Assembly: GCA_963743015.1 (NCBI GenBank)
Contig: CAVUOD010000012.1
Location: 1-64,000, forward strand
Direction of reading: 5' to 3'
From: CAVSRC01 sp963743015
GTDB taxonomy: Bacteria > Pseudomonadota > Alphaproteobacteria > Rhizobiales > Kaistiaceae
DNA length: 64,000 nucleotides
This document shows, one piece after another, positions 8,523 to 17,206 of this stretch (position 1 is its first letter; every line of letters begins with the position of its first letter). Below the pieces are notes generated by a model that was not told where the DNA came from, searched no databases, and saw nothing but the letters and a program-made list of their open reading frames with translations. A program made the position numbers and the translations under genes.

Positions 8523-11342
8523 ATGCACGCCAAGGTGCAGTGCTCCGCCTCGGCCAACCCAGCGGCGGCCGAGGAGGAGAGCCTCAACAGGCTTCGCCTG
8601 TCGAGGGATGCGGCAATGCATGCCGCAAATCTGGCGGTGCGCGACGCAACGCGCCTGACCAGGCTGCTGACGGCAATCAACGATTCGGGCCAACTCGACG
8701 CGCTGCTCGAGCGCATCCTGCTGACGCTCTCCGAGCTGTTCGCAGCGGAGGTGGTCATTCTGCTCGATCCGGCCGGGACCGGCTCCTACGTCCCGCTGTC
8801 CTCCATAGGCCTGCCCGAAGATCTGGTGACGTTGCCCTTCTCCACCGAGGCCGACGGCAATGTCGCGCGGACGATGCGTGACGCCAGTCCGCTGCTCGTC
8901 AAGGACGCGACCCAGGATGCGACGGTCGAGGAGCAACTGCGCAACCTCGAGGTCGGCAGCGTCCTCTATCTCCCGGTCTCGGCCAGCCATGCCGCGCGCG
9001 GCGTGCTCATCCTGGCGCGCTGCCGCGCCGAGCCCTTCACCTTCTCCGAGGTCGGTCTGCTGACGGCGATGGCCTACCGCATCGGTCAGGCTGTCGAGCA
9101 GGCGCAGCGCCGGGCACAGCTGGAGCGCATCGTCCGGTCCGAGCGCACCATCGGCATCGATCTCGAACAGAACAGCGTCGTGCAGCGGACCGTCGAGGAG
9201 TTCCCGGGACTGGTCGGCGCCGACAGCGCGACGCTCGTGCTTATCGATGACGCTGGCGTCATCCAGAGCCGAGCCGATCATGGCGTTCCGATTCCGGCAG
9301 ACGACCAGCTTGCCGATCTCGTCGAACGGCTTCTCGCAACGACGGGGCTCACCCGGTTCGAGTCGCACGCGGAAATGATCGAGGCGCCCGATCAAGGGGC
9401 GGAGGCCGGCGCGACAGTGCCGCGCCGCGCCTTGCTGGCGCTGCCGATCGGGCGCGACCGGCTGGAAGGCCTGCTGTTTGCCTTCCGCGCCCTGCCCACC
9501 CCCTTCGATCCGGATCTGCATACCATTGCCATGCTCTACGCCGGCCAGAGCGCGGCGGCGCTCGAGAACGGGCGGCTCTACCGCGCCGTTCACAGTGAAC
9601 TTGCCGACCGCCGCCGCGCCGAGCGCGCGCTCAAGGCGAGCGAGGAACGCCTTGGCGCGCTGATCCGCAGCGTGCGTGACCTGATCGTCGTGCTCGGCCC
9701 GATGGGCGAGGTCAGATTCGGCAACCCCGCCGCCACGCTGGTCTGGCGTGCGGACGACGACCCCGGCACTTGGGACGATTTCTGGAAGCGGGTCTGCACC
9801 AGGGACAGGGCCCGGCTGCGCGCCACGGTCGCCGAACTGCAGGCTTCGCCCGGGACGACGCGGACCTGCTCGGTCGGGCTGGTCTGGCCGGACGGCAGCC
9901 GGCACGAATACGACGTGGTGCTGACCAACCTGCTGCGCGATCCGGCGGTGGCAGGCATCGTCATCACGTTCCATGATGTGACTGACCGCAAGTCCTACGA
10001 GCTGCGTCTTGAGGACATGGCTTTCCGCGATCCGCTGACCGGGCTTGCCAACCGGGCCTTCTTTCAGGAGCAGCTACGGCTCACCCTGTCGTCGGATGCC
10101 CGGCGCGATGGATCGGTCGCGGTGATCTTCTTCGATCTCGACAACTTCAAGGTGGTCAACGACAGCCTTGGCCACGATGCCGGTGACCTGATTCTCAGGA
10201 CGGTGGCCGAGCGGATGCGGCTCGTCCTGCGCGCCGGCGACATCGGCGCGCGCTTTGGCGGCGACGAGTTCACTGTTCTGCTCGAGACCGACGTCGCCGA
10301 AGCGGAAGCGCGCAACGTATGCTGCCGACTCCTCAACGCCATCCGCGTGCCGATCTCGGTCGGCGGGCGTGAGGTCGTGGTCGGTGGCAGTTTCGGCATC
10401 GCTCTGGGCGAGATTGGGCAGGCGAGTGCAGATGAACTGCTGCGCAAGGCCGATGTCGCCATGTACCACGCCAAGGCCGACGGCAAGAACACCTGCATGC
10501 TGTTCGACGAGACCCTCGAAGTGGCTGCCGTGCAGCGCCTGGAGGCCGAGACTGATCTGCGCCGCGCTCTGGCGCATGACGAGCTCGACGTGTTCTATCA
10601 GCCGATCATGTCGCTGGCGGATGGACGCCTGCTGGGGGCCGAGGCGCTGATGCGCTGGCATCATCCGCAGCGCGGGTTGGTCAGCCCGACCGAATTCATC
10701 TCAATCGCCGAGACCACCGGCCTGATCGTCGATGTCGGGCAGCGGGTGATCGAGCTGGCTTTCGCACGTCTGGAGCAATGGCGCCGGGTGCGGGGCCTGT
10801 CACTTCCGCTTCATCTCAACCTGTCGCCGCGGCAGCTGTCCAGGGAGGAACTTGCCGAAGAGCTCATCGACGCGACGCAGCGCTACGGCGTCGATCCGTC
10901 GACGGTTTCGCTCGAGATCACTGAGAATGTCCTCATCAGGAATCCGGAGATGGTGATCGTCATGACCAAGCGGCTCAAGGAGCACGGGTTCAGGATTGCC
11001 ATCGACGACTTCGGGACGGGTTACTCGAGCCTCGCTTACGTCAAGCGGCTGCCCGTCGACGTTCTCAAGGTCGACCGCTCGTTCATCCGCAACATTGCCA
11101 CGGACCCGAGGGACGAGGCCATCGTGCGCAATATCACCTCGCTTACCGAGGCGTTGGGCATCACGGTCATTGCCGAGGGCGTCGAGACGGAAGCGCAGCG
11201 GGCGATGCTGCAGACGCTCGGATGCAGCCGCGCACAGGGTTTCCTGTTCGCGCCGGCGGTACCCGGCGATTGCTTTGCCGGTTTCCTGCACCTGCTGGTG
11301 GGCGAGCCGATGGCGCAGGAGGGCGTGACCCGCCGGGCCTGA
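8523..11342 (+). CDS. GAF-GAF-PAS-GGDEF-EAL cyclic-di-GMP signalling protein
   Basis: Bifunctional-looking enzyme of c-di-GMP turnover, 939 residues. By pattern: two GAF-like modules (about 50-190 and 210-360), a PAS module (about 375-490), then a diguanylate cyclase domain with an intact GGDEF motif at residue 579 and the metal-site stretch FFDLDNFKVVNDSLGHD. Last comes a phosphodiesterase domain with EAL at residue 707, DDFGTGYSSL and KVDRSFI. Both active sites look complete, so net activity cannot be told from sequence. No transmembrane segment, so the signals are cytosolic. It lies 7 nt behind the FIST gene, which may supply a ligand-dependent input. A hairpin follows about 50 nt downstream. 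Confidence 0.93.
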   Translation: MHAKVQCSASANPAAAEEESLNRLRLSRDAAMHAANLAVRDATRLTRLLTAINDSGQLDALLERILLTLSELFAAEVVILLDPAGTGSYVPLSSIGLPEDLVTLPFSTEADGNVARTMRDASPLLVKDATQDATVEEQLRNLEVGSVLYLPVSASHAARGVLILARCRAEPFTFSEVGLLTAMAYRIGQAVEQAQRRAQLERIVRSERTIGIDLEQNSVVQRTVEEFPGLVGADSATLVLIDDAGVIQSRADHGVPIPADDQLADLVERLLATTGLTRFESHAEMIEAPDQGAEAGATVPRRALLALPIGRDRLEGLLFAFRALPTPFDPDLHTIAMLYAGQSAAALENGRLYRAVHSELADRRRAERALKASEERLGALIRSVRDLIVVLGPMGEVRFGNPAATLVWRADDDPGTWDDFWKRVCTRDRARLRATVAELQASPGTTRTCSVGLVWPDGSRHEYDVVLTNLLRDPAVAGIVITFHDVTDRKSYELRLEDMAFRDPLTGLANRAFFQEQLRLTLSSDARRDGSVAVIFFDLDNFKVVNDSLGHDAGDLILRTVAERMRLVLRAGDIGARFGGDEFTVLLETDVAEAEARNVCCRLLNAIRVPISVGGREVVVGGSFGIALGEIGQASADELLRKADVAMYHAKADGKNTCMLFDETLEVAAVQRLEAETDLRRALAHDELDVFYQPIMSLADGRLLGAEALMRWHHPQRGLVSPTEFISIAETTGLIVDVGQRVIELAFARLEQWRRVRGLSLPLHLNLSPRQLSREELAEELIDATQRYGVDPSTVSLEITENVLIRNPEMVIVMTKRLKEHGFRIAIDDFGTGYSSLAYVKRLPVDVLKVDRSFIRNIATDPRDEAIVRNITSLTEALGITVIAEGVETEAQRAMLQTLGCSRAQGFLFAPAVPGDCFAGFLHLLVGEPMAQEGVTRRA

Positions 11343-11395
11343 TGCGGGCGAGGTGGAGCTGCGCGCGCCCCATCTTGCGGCTCATCATGAGCGGC

Positions 11396-11416
11396 CTCGG
11401 CCGTCGGACGGCCGAG
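11396..11416 (+). terminator. Hairpin after the FIST/GGDEF-EAL operon
   Basis: CTCGGCCGT and ACGGCCGAG form a perfect 9-bp stem with a 3-nt loop, about 54 nt after the stop of the GGDEF-EAL gene. There is no U tract, so it may be a weak or processing hairpin. Confidence 0.45.
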
Positions 11417-11637
11417 CACCGGCAAACTTGGCCTGAAGTTCACCACCCTGCGCGCGCATCTGGCGGGTGTGGTGCTTCCCGCCGGGCCTGACGCCGGCGC
11501 CAAAGGGGACCGCCCTGGAGACCGCCACCGCCCCTCAAGCCTTTGCTTGACTTGGGGGCGGCGCCTCCATATTTTCCCGCCACAATCGACAGGGCGCGGA
11601 TTTCCGCGCTCGTTTCGTTCACGAGCGGCCGTAGTCA

Positions 11638-11763
11638 ATGAAAATCCGTAACTCCCTGAGATCGCTGCGCTCCCGCCACCGCGGCAACCGCCTGGTGCGG
11701 CGCAAGGGGCGCGTCTACGTCATCAACAAGACCAACCGCCGCTTCAAGGCGCGCCAGGGCTGA
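11638..11763 (+). CDS. rpmJ: 50S ribosomal protein L36 (bL36)
   Basis: 41-residue, very basic protein of the large ribosomal subunit. The start is ATG 11638 and the stop TGA 11761-11763. The N-terminus MKIRNSLRSLRSRHRGN and the C-terminal VINKTNRRFKARQG are characteristic of the bL36 form common in Alphaproteobacteria. That form lacks the four cysteine/histidine zinc ligands of the other bL36 type, and no cysteine is present here. It is monocistronic. A GC-rich leader of about 295 bp separates it from the preceding operon. Confidence 0.96.
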   Translation: MKIRNSLRSLRSRHRGNRLVRRKGRVYVINKTNRRFKARQG

Positions 11764-11838
11764 GCTTTCGCCGTCCTGACGGCCCGCCCGGCGGAATCGG
11801 CTTTGACGGGCCGTGCGGCCCGCCCTATCATTTTTCTC

Positions 11839-12444
11839 ATGAGGATCGCTGTCGCGGTGCTGGCCGCCTCACTGGCGCTTGTCGCCGGTCCGCCCGTATG
11901 GGCGGCCGGGGAGGCACCGGCTGTCGCCGCTGCGCCGGCCAAGCCTGTCGTCCCGGTGCCCAGCCGCGCCGAGCGGCTCGACACGCTTTTCGCCAAGCTG
12001 AAATCGGCGAAGAACGATGCCACCGCCAAACGGGCGGAAGATGCCATCATCGCCATCTGGCTGCAGTCGGGCAGCGATACGGTCGATCTCCTGATGTCGT
12101 GGAGCGTGCAGGCGATCGCCGACAAGGACTATCCGCATGCGCTCGACATCCTCGATCGCGTCGTCACCCTCAAGCCTGACTATGCCGAGGGCTGGAACAA
12201 GCGGGCGACGGTCTATTTCCTCACCGACAAGTACAGCCAGTCGATCTCCGACATCGAGCACGTGCTGGTGCTCGAACCGCGCCACTTCGGGGCGCTGGTC
12301 GGGCTCGGTTCGATCTTTCGCACGCTCGGTGACGACCAGCGCGCGATTGCCGCCTTCAAGCAGGCGCTGGCGCTCGATCCGTATCTCACCAATGCCCGCA
12401 AGGTCCTCGACAAGCTCGAAAAGCAGACCGGGCAGGACATCTGA
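11839..12444 (+). CDS. Exported TPR protein, copy 1
   Basis: 201-residue protein with a signal peptide (MRIAVAVLAASLALVAG, probable cleavage after PVWA) and an Ala/Pro-rich linker. An alpha-helical domain follows with tetratricopeptide-like repeats, for example LKPDYAEGWNKRATVYFL and LGDDQRAIAAFKQALAL. ATG 11839 is chosen over an in-frame start 12 codons earlier because it begins the signal peptide. The next gene, 81 bp downstream, is a clear paralogue sharing DYAEGWNKRATVY and LEPRH. Probable periplasmic scaffold; partner unknown. Confidence 0.8.
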   Translation: MRIAVAVLAASLALVAGPPVWAAGEAPAVAAAPAKPVVPVPSRAERLDTLFAKLKSAKNDATAKRAEDAIIAIWLQSGSDTVDLLMSWSVQAIADKDYPHALDILDRVVTLKPDYAEGWNKRATVYFLTDKYSQSISDIEHVLVLEPRHFGALVGLGSIFRTLGDDQRAIAAFKQALALDPYLTNARKVLDKLEKQTGQDI

Positions 12445-12525
12445 AGCCTTTCGCCGGGCCCCCAGGTCCTCAGGTCACGGCCGTGTGTTTTGACCGGATC
12501 GGCCGGCGCTGCGTAGGCTTTGGCC

Positions 12526-13155
12526 ATGCGGTTGGCGCTTGCCCTTGCTGCGGCCTTGCTGATCGTCCCGGCTTGCGGGGCGGAAGCTGCCTCGGCTGCG
12601 CCGGATCAGGCGGCCGCGACCGCCCCGACGGGCGCGGCGAAGGCGGCTGAACTCGATCGTCTGTTTGCTGCCCTCAAGGCGGCGTCGAACGCTGACGAGG
12701 CACGCCCGATCGAGGACAGGATCCAGGCCCTGTGGCTCAATTCCGGCGACCCGGAGGTCAACCGGCTGATGGATTATGCCATCGCCGCCGTCAATGCCGG
12801 CGCCTATCAGCTCGCCATCGGCTATCTCAATTCGATCATCCTGAGGAAGCCGGACTACGCCGAGGGCTGGAACAAGCGGGCGACGGTCTACTGGCTGATG
12901 GGCGAAAGCGACCACACGCTCTACGCCAAGTCGCTGGCCGATATCGACCGCACGCTGGCGCTGGAGCCGCGCCACTGGGGAGCGCTGGCCGGACGCGGCT
13001 GGATCCTGGAAGACCTCGGCAAGGACAGGCAGGCGCTGGACGCCTTCCACCAGTCGCTGGCGATCGATCGCTTCCGCGAGGACGTGAGCGTCAGCCGCTT
13101 TCTGCTCGAGGACAAGCTCGGCAAGGGAATTCTAGGTCGCGATGCGGCCGCATAA
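12526..13155 (+). CDS. Exported TPR protein, copy 2
   Basis: 209-residue paralogue of the preceding gene. It starts at ATG 12526 with a hydrophobic leader (MRLALALAAALLIVPACG); the cysteine there could be lipidated, though the lipobox is weak. The TPR-like block contains RKPDYAEGWNKRATVYWL and LEPRHWGALAGRGWILEDLG. Compared with copy 1 it carries a short insertion (GESDHTLYAKS) between the repeats. The tandem position and shared motifs indicate duplication in an ancestor. No partner or enzyme domain is visible. Confidence 0.8.
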   Translation: MRLALALAAALLIVPACGAEAASAAPDQAAATAPTGAAKAAELDRLFAALKAASNADEARPIEDRIQALWLNSGDPEVNRLMDYAIAAVNAGAYQLAIGYLNSIILRKPDYAEGWNKRATVYWLMGESDHTLYAKSLADIDRTLALEPRHWGALAGRGWILEDLGKDRQALDAFHQSLAIDRFREDVSVSRFLLEDKLGKGILGRDAAA

Positions 13156-13195
13156 GCCGTGCACTGCCGGCGCTTGACGGAACGGCCGGCCGGAG

Positions 13196-14194
13196 TCAGT
13201 CGATTTCGATCAGCGCCTTCACCAGGTCAGACTTGTCCGAGGCCCAGCGCGGGATGTCCCGCACGGCACCGGCCAGCGTCGTGCGATGGGTGACGATGCG
13301 ATCGATAGGGACCTGCCCGCCGGCGATGGCCCTGATCACGCTGGCGAAGTCCTCGTTGGTCGCGTTGCGGCTGCCGTAGAGCGTCATCTCCTTGCGGTGG
13401 AAGTCCGGATCCGCAAAGGTGATCGAGTCCTTGATGACGCTGACGAGCACGTAACGTCCGCCGTGGGCGACAAAGGCGAAGCAGTCCTCCATGGACTGCC
13501 GACTGCCCGTCGCATCGAAAACGACGTCGAAGTTCTCGTGTGCCGCCTCCGCAGCGGACACGGACAGCCCGCTGAGGCCGGCGATCGCATGCGCCGCGTC
13601 CGCCCGCTCCGGATCACGATCGAAGACGGTCACATCGGCGCCGCTCAGACGCGCGAACAGGCCGACACCCAGGCCGATCGGACCGGCACCGGCGACCAGC
13701 ACCCGGTCGCGATCGGTGACCGCGCCGCGTCGCACGGCGTGCGCGCCGATCGAAAGGAATTCCACCGTGGCGCACGCATCCACCGAGAGACCGGGAGCGC
13801 GGATCAGGTTTTCCGCCGGCAGCGACAGGAGGCCCGCCATGCCGCCATCGCGGTGGACACCAAGCACGGCGATCTCCACGCAGCAATTCGGCTTGCCGGC
13901 GCGGCACGCCACACAATGGCCGCATGAAACATAGGGATTGACGACGCAGACATCCCCCGGCGCAAGGCCCGAGGCAGGGGGCGCCTCGACGACTTCGACA
14001 GCCAGTTCGTGACCCATCACACGCGGATAGCTGAGATAGGGATGCTCGCCGGCATAGATATGAAAGTCCGTACCGCAGATTCCGACGCGCCGCGGTCGCA
14101 CCAGTGCGTCGCCTGTCGCGCGGAGCGGGACGGGGCGCCGTACCAGTTCCAGGCTGCCGGGCTCAACGCATACCAACGCATCGATCAATTGCAT
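13196..14194 (-). CDS. Zinc-dependent MDR-family sugar/alcohol dehydrogenase
   Basis: 332-residue NAD(P)-dependent medium-chain dehydrogenase of the sorbitol/L-idonate/threonine dehydrogenase branch. It shows the catalytic zinc region GICGTDFHIYAGEHP and GHE, the structural-zinc cysteines of CGHCVACRAGKPNCC, and the Rossmann motif VAGAGPIGLGVG. It is the last gene of a minus-strand set with a sugar ABC transporter, 92 bp behind the binding protein, and a hairpin lies in the gap. Context suggests oxidation of the imported sugar, polyol or sugar acid; the actual substrate cannot be read from sequence. Confidence 0.85.
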   Translation of the reverse strand: MQLIDALVCVEPGSLELVRRPVPLRATGDALVRPRRVGICGTDFHIYAGEHPYLSYPRVMGHELAVEVVEAPPASGLAPGDVCVVNPYVSCGHCVACRAGKPNCCVEIAVLGVHRDGGMAGLLSLPAENLIRAPGLSVDACATVEFLSIGAHAVRRGAVTDRDRVLVAGAGPIGLGVGLFARLSGADVTVFDRDPERADAAHAIAGLSGLSVSAAEAAHENFDVVFDATGSRQSMEDCFAFVAHGGRYVLVSVIKDSITFADPDFHRKEMTLYGSRNATNEDFASVIRAIAGGQVPIDRIVTHRTTLAGAVRDIPRWASDKSDLVKALIEID

Positions 14195-14249
14195 CGTTGA
14201 AGCCTCAACATGGAAGTTGCCGGGTCCGCTCCGGGTGAATTGGGTGGGA

Positions 14250-14278
14250 TCGGGGGCCGGAGACGATCCGGCCCCCGA
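14250..14278 (-). terminator. Strong hairpin between binding protein and dehydrogenase genes
   Basis: TCGGGGGCCGG and CCGGCCCCCGA form a perfect 11-bp stem around a 7-nt loop, 9 nt after the stop of the binding-protein gene. It has no U tract. It probably stabilises the upstream messenger end or partly terminates before the dehydrogenase, a common arrangement behind abundant binding proteins. Confidence 0.6.
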
Positions 14279-14286
14279 CAGGGGTG

Positions 14287-15201
14287 CTACTTGAACTGGT
14301 CCATGTTGTCCTTGGTGACGAGCGCGGCGCCGGAATCGATCAGTGTCGGCACGTCCTCACCGTTGATCGCCTTGACCAGGGCGTCGACGCCAAGCTCGGA
14401 CATCTTGGCCGGGAACTGCGCCACGGAGGCGTCCTCGGTTCCCGCTGCGATGGCTTCCGGCTCGCCACAGCAGAAGTCGAAGCCGACCAGAATGATGTGG
14501 CGATCGAGTTTGGCGTTCTTGATCGCCTGGGCGGCGCCGGCGGCGGGCGGACCGCAGGCCGAGTAGATCGCCTTGAGCTCGGGATTAGCCGTCAGGATGT
14601 CCTGCGCGACGTTGATACCCTTCTCTTCGGTGCAATCCGTGGCGCCCTTGCCGACGATGGCGACGTCGACACCCTTCAGGCCCTCCAGCATTCCGTTGAC
14701 GCGATCGTCGAGCGCCGGAACGCCCGGGACACCCTCGAGGATGCCGAGTTTGTCGCCATTCTTGAGCACCGTCTTGAGGTAGCCGCCGGCCAGCTTGCCG
14801 GCTTCGAGGTTGTTGGTGGTCGCCAGCGCCGTCTGGTTCTTCCAGCCGGGGATGCTGTTGTCCATCAGAACGACCTTCACGCCGGCCGCGACGGCCTTGT
14901 CGAGCGTCGTCGACACGCTTGGATCGACCGGCGTTATCGCGATGCCCTGCACACCTTGGGCGACCATCTTCTCGATGAGCGCGAGCTGGCCTTCGATGTC
15001 GGTCGCCGACTTCCCCTGGCCGTAGACGATTTCGACGTTGGGATGGTCCTTGGCCCAGGCCTTGGCGGCATCTTCCATCGTCTGGAAATAGGGGACCGGG
15101 AACTTGGTGATGTACCCGATCTTGATCTTGTCGGCAGCCAAAGCGGGTCCCGCCAAGGCAACGGCGAAGGCAAGTCCCCCCAGCATGAGTCTCAGTCTCA
15201 T
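14287..15201 (-). CDS. Sugar ABC transporter, periplasmic binding protein (RbsB-like)
   Basis: 304-residue solute receptor of the type 1 periplasmic-binding-protein fold. The signal peptide MRLRLMLGGLAFAVALAG ends at ALA before ADKIKIGYITKFP. Segments typical of the ribose/galactose-type family are present: PYFQTMEDAAKAWAKDH, GVQGIAITPVDPS and VVLMDNSIPGW. The C-terminal domain has one unusual CC pair (VGFDFCCGEPE). It is the third gene after permease and ATPase. The ligand is probably a monosaccharide or related compound, and the linked dehydrogenase fits this. Confidence 0.9.
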   Translation of the reverse strand: MRLRLMLGGLAFAVALAGPALAADKIKIGYITKFPVPYFQTMEDAAKAWAKDHPNVEIVYGQGKSATDIEGQLALIEKMVAQGVQGIAITPVDPSVSTTLDKAVAAGVKVVLMDNSIPGWKNQTALATTNNLEAGKLAGGYLKTVLKNGDKLGILEGVPGVPALDDRVNGMLEGLKGVDVAIVGKGATDCTEEKGINVAQDILTANPELKAIYSACGPPAAGAAQAIKNAKLDRHIILVGFDFCCGEPEAIAAGTEDASVAQFPAKMSELGVDALVKAINGEDVPTLIDSGAALVTKDNMDQFK

Positions 15202-15277
15202 GGCTCCTTCTCCCTGTTTTGAAATCAGCCGTCGCAGGCCGATTCTGTGTATCGCCGCCCGATCGGCGGCGAATCCG

Positions 15278-16042
15278 TCAGACCTCCGCGCCGACGATCA
15301 AGGAGACCAGCTCCTGCCGGTTCGCACGGTCCGGTTTCAGTTCCCCGACTTTGCGCCCCTGGCGCAGCACGACGGCACGGTCGGCGAGTTCGACGACATG
15401 CTCCATGTTGTGGGTGATGAGGATCACCGCATTGCCCTCGGCGCGGAGCTGCCTGATCAGGTCAAGCACCTTGCGCAACTCGCGCAGGCCAAGTGCTGCC
15501 GTCGGTTCGTCGAGGATGACGAGCTTGCGGGCGAAGACGGTGGCGCGCGCCACCGCAATCGCCTGGCGCTGGCCGCCGGACATGAGCGCCACCGGCGCAT
15601 CGAATTTCGGCAGCTTGACCTTGAGGCGGTCGATCACCGCAGCGGCTTCGCGGTCCATGGCGCGCTTGCGCAGGAAGCGCATGCCCCGCGGCAGCCATTG
15701 GGGAAATGCGATCTCGCGCCCGCAGTAGAAATTCTGCGCGGGCGTCAGATTGTCGAAGAGTGCGAGGTCCTGATAGACGGTCTCTATGCCGGCGCGGCGG
15801 GCGGCGGCCGGCGAATGCAAGGCGGCGCGCACGCCATCGAGCAGGATCTCGCCCTCATCCAGCACGTGGACGCCGGCAATGCACTTGACCAGGGTCGACT
15901 TTCCGGCGCCGTTGTCGCCGAGCAGCGCCAGCACTTCACCGCGATAGGCATCCAGGCTGACATCCTTCAGCGCATGCACGGCGCCGAAGTGCTTCTGCGC
16001 GTTGCGGACCGTGAGAACGGGAGCCTTGGGCGATTCGCTCAT
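15278..16042 (-). CDS. Sugar ABC transporter ATP-binding protein
   Basis: 254-residue single-domain ATPase that powers sugar import. Walker A GDNGAGKST is at residues 42-50, the signature is LMSGGQRQAIAV, Walker B is KLVILDEPTAALG and the switch histidine is ITHN. It is half the length of the usual RbsA/MglA double ATPase, as in the FrcA-type importers of rhizobia. Its start overlaps the permease stop by 4 nt (ATGA), indicating translational coupling. Confidence 0.93.
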   Translation of the reverse strand: MSESPKAPVLTVRNAQKHFGAVHALKDVSLDAYRGEVLALLGDNGAGKSTLVKCIAGVHVLDEGEILLDGVRAALHSPAAARRAGIETVYQDLALFDNLTPAQNFYCGREIAFPQWLPRGMRFLRKRAMDREAAAVIDRLKVKLPKFDAPVALMSGGQRQAIAVARATVFARKLVILDEPTAALGLRELRKVLDLIRQLRAEGNAVILITHNMEHVVELADRAVVLRQGRKVGELKPDRANRQELVSLIVGAEV

Positions 16043-17085
16043 TGCGCCCTCGTCGCCTGGATGGCGCGCGCGTGCCCCTCCAGATAGTTGCGCAGCACGT
16101 CGGCTTCGACCGCCACGACAATGACCAGGCCGATGGCGATCATCTGGAAGAAGACGTCAACGTCGAGCAGATTGAGGGCGTTGCGGATGACCCCGATCAT
16201 GACGGCGCCGATGAGCGCGTTGCCGATGTGGCCGCGACCGCCGAGGAAACTCGCCCCGCCGATGATGACCGCGGCAATGGTGTCGAGCTCGAGCAGGTTG
16301 CCGTATAGCGGCGAACTGGCCGCCGTGCGCCCGGCAAGTACGACCGCGCCGATCCCCGCGCACAGGCCGGAGATCACATAAGTCGACAGCAACACCCACT
16401 TGACCGGGATGCCCATCTCGACGGCCGCCTCCGGCTCGCCGCCGACGGCGTAGGTCCAGCGGCCCCAGACCATCGCCTTGGCCATGACGAAAATGGCGAG
16501 CGCAACCAGGATGACGACGAAGAAGGCGTTGGGGACACCGAAGCTCTCGCCGCTGCCGACCGCGACGATGGCTTCGGGCATCCCGCGCATGGTCGTGTGT
16601 CCGATCGACAGTTCGAGTGCGAGGCCGCGGCAGATGCTGAGCGTCGCCAGGGTGATGATGAAGGGATGGGGCAGGCGCCCGAAAACGTAGACGGCGCCGT
16701 TGACGAAGCCGACGAATGTGCCGGCGACGAGGATCGCCAGAACGACGAGGACCGCAGAGTCCGTCACCCTGAACAGGAGGCCGCCGATTACGGTGGCCAG
16801 GGCGAGGTTCGAGCCGACCGACAGATCGATGCCGCGGGTCAGGATGACCAGGTGCTGGCCGAGCGCGACGATGGCGATGACAGCCGTCTGAGCCAGGATA
16901 TTGCGGATGTTGATGGGCGTCAGGAAGTAGGGGGTCAGCAGGCTGATCACCGCGATCAGACCGATGAGGATCAGCAGCGGGCCGATGCTGACCAGGCGCA
17001 GACCGAGTGCGATGAGGACCGTGCCGCCGGTGCGCTCACCCGTCGGCAGGGACGCATTGCCTTCCTTGCGCGTTGCCTCTGTCAC
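16039..17085 (-). CDS. Sugar ABC transporter permease (RbsC/FrcC type)
   Basis: 348-residue inner-membrane permease, first gene of the minus-strand transport operon. It starts at ATG 17085 with a hydrophilic leader of about 25 residues and then has eight or more hydrophobic helices. Family stretches include the ILTRGIDLSVGS segment, the GEPEAAVEMGIPV loop that contacts the ATPase, and IIGGASFLGGRGHIGNALIG. It lies divergent to the GntR regulator across 121 bp, which should contain both promoters and the operator. Confidence 0.92.
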   Translation of the reverse strand: MTEATRKEGNASLPTGERTGGTVLIALGLRLVSIGPLLILIGLIAVISLLTPYFLTPINIRNILAQTAVIAIVALGQHLVILTRGIDLSVGSNLALATVIGGLLFRVTDSAVLVVLAILVAGTFVGFVNGAVYVFGRLPHPFIITLATLSICRGLALELSIGHTTMRGMPEAIVAVGSGESFGVPNAFFVVILVALAIFVMAKAMVWGRWTYAVGGEPEAAVEMGIPVKWVLLSTYVISGLCAGIGAVVLAGRTAASSPLYGNLLELDTIAAVIIGGASFLGGRGHIGNALIGAVMIGVIRNALNLLDVDVFFQMIAIGLVIVVAVEADVLRNYLEGHARAIQATRAQ

Positions 17086-17206
17086 GTTTTGCTGCCGGGC
17101 CTGTTGCTGGGCAAATTCGTCTGTTATTGAGAAAAGCCATAGCTACGGGCGCCGTCAAACTGTATTTTATCGACTAAACTACCGTAATCTTCGGGAGGCG
17201 ACTGGC
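17086..17206. promoter_or_regulatory. Divergent promoter region, transporter operon / GntR regulator
   Basis: The 121 bp between the two start codons are AT-rich in the middle (around 17155-17190). TACGG and CCGTA half-sites occur at about 17146 and 17182, and a GGGAGG ribosome site for the regulator lies at 17193-17198. The divergent layout is typical for a GntR repressor controlling its neighbouring operon. No operator can be defined with confidence from sequence alone. Confidence 0.45.
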
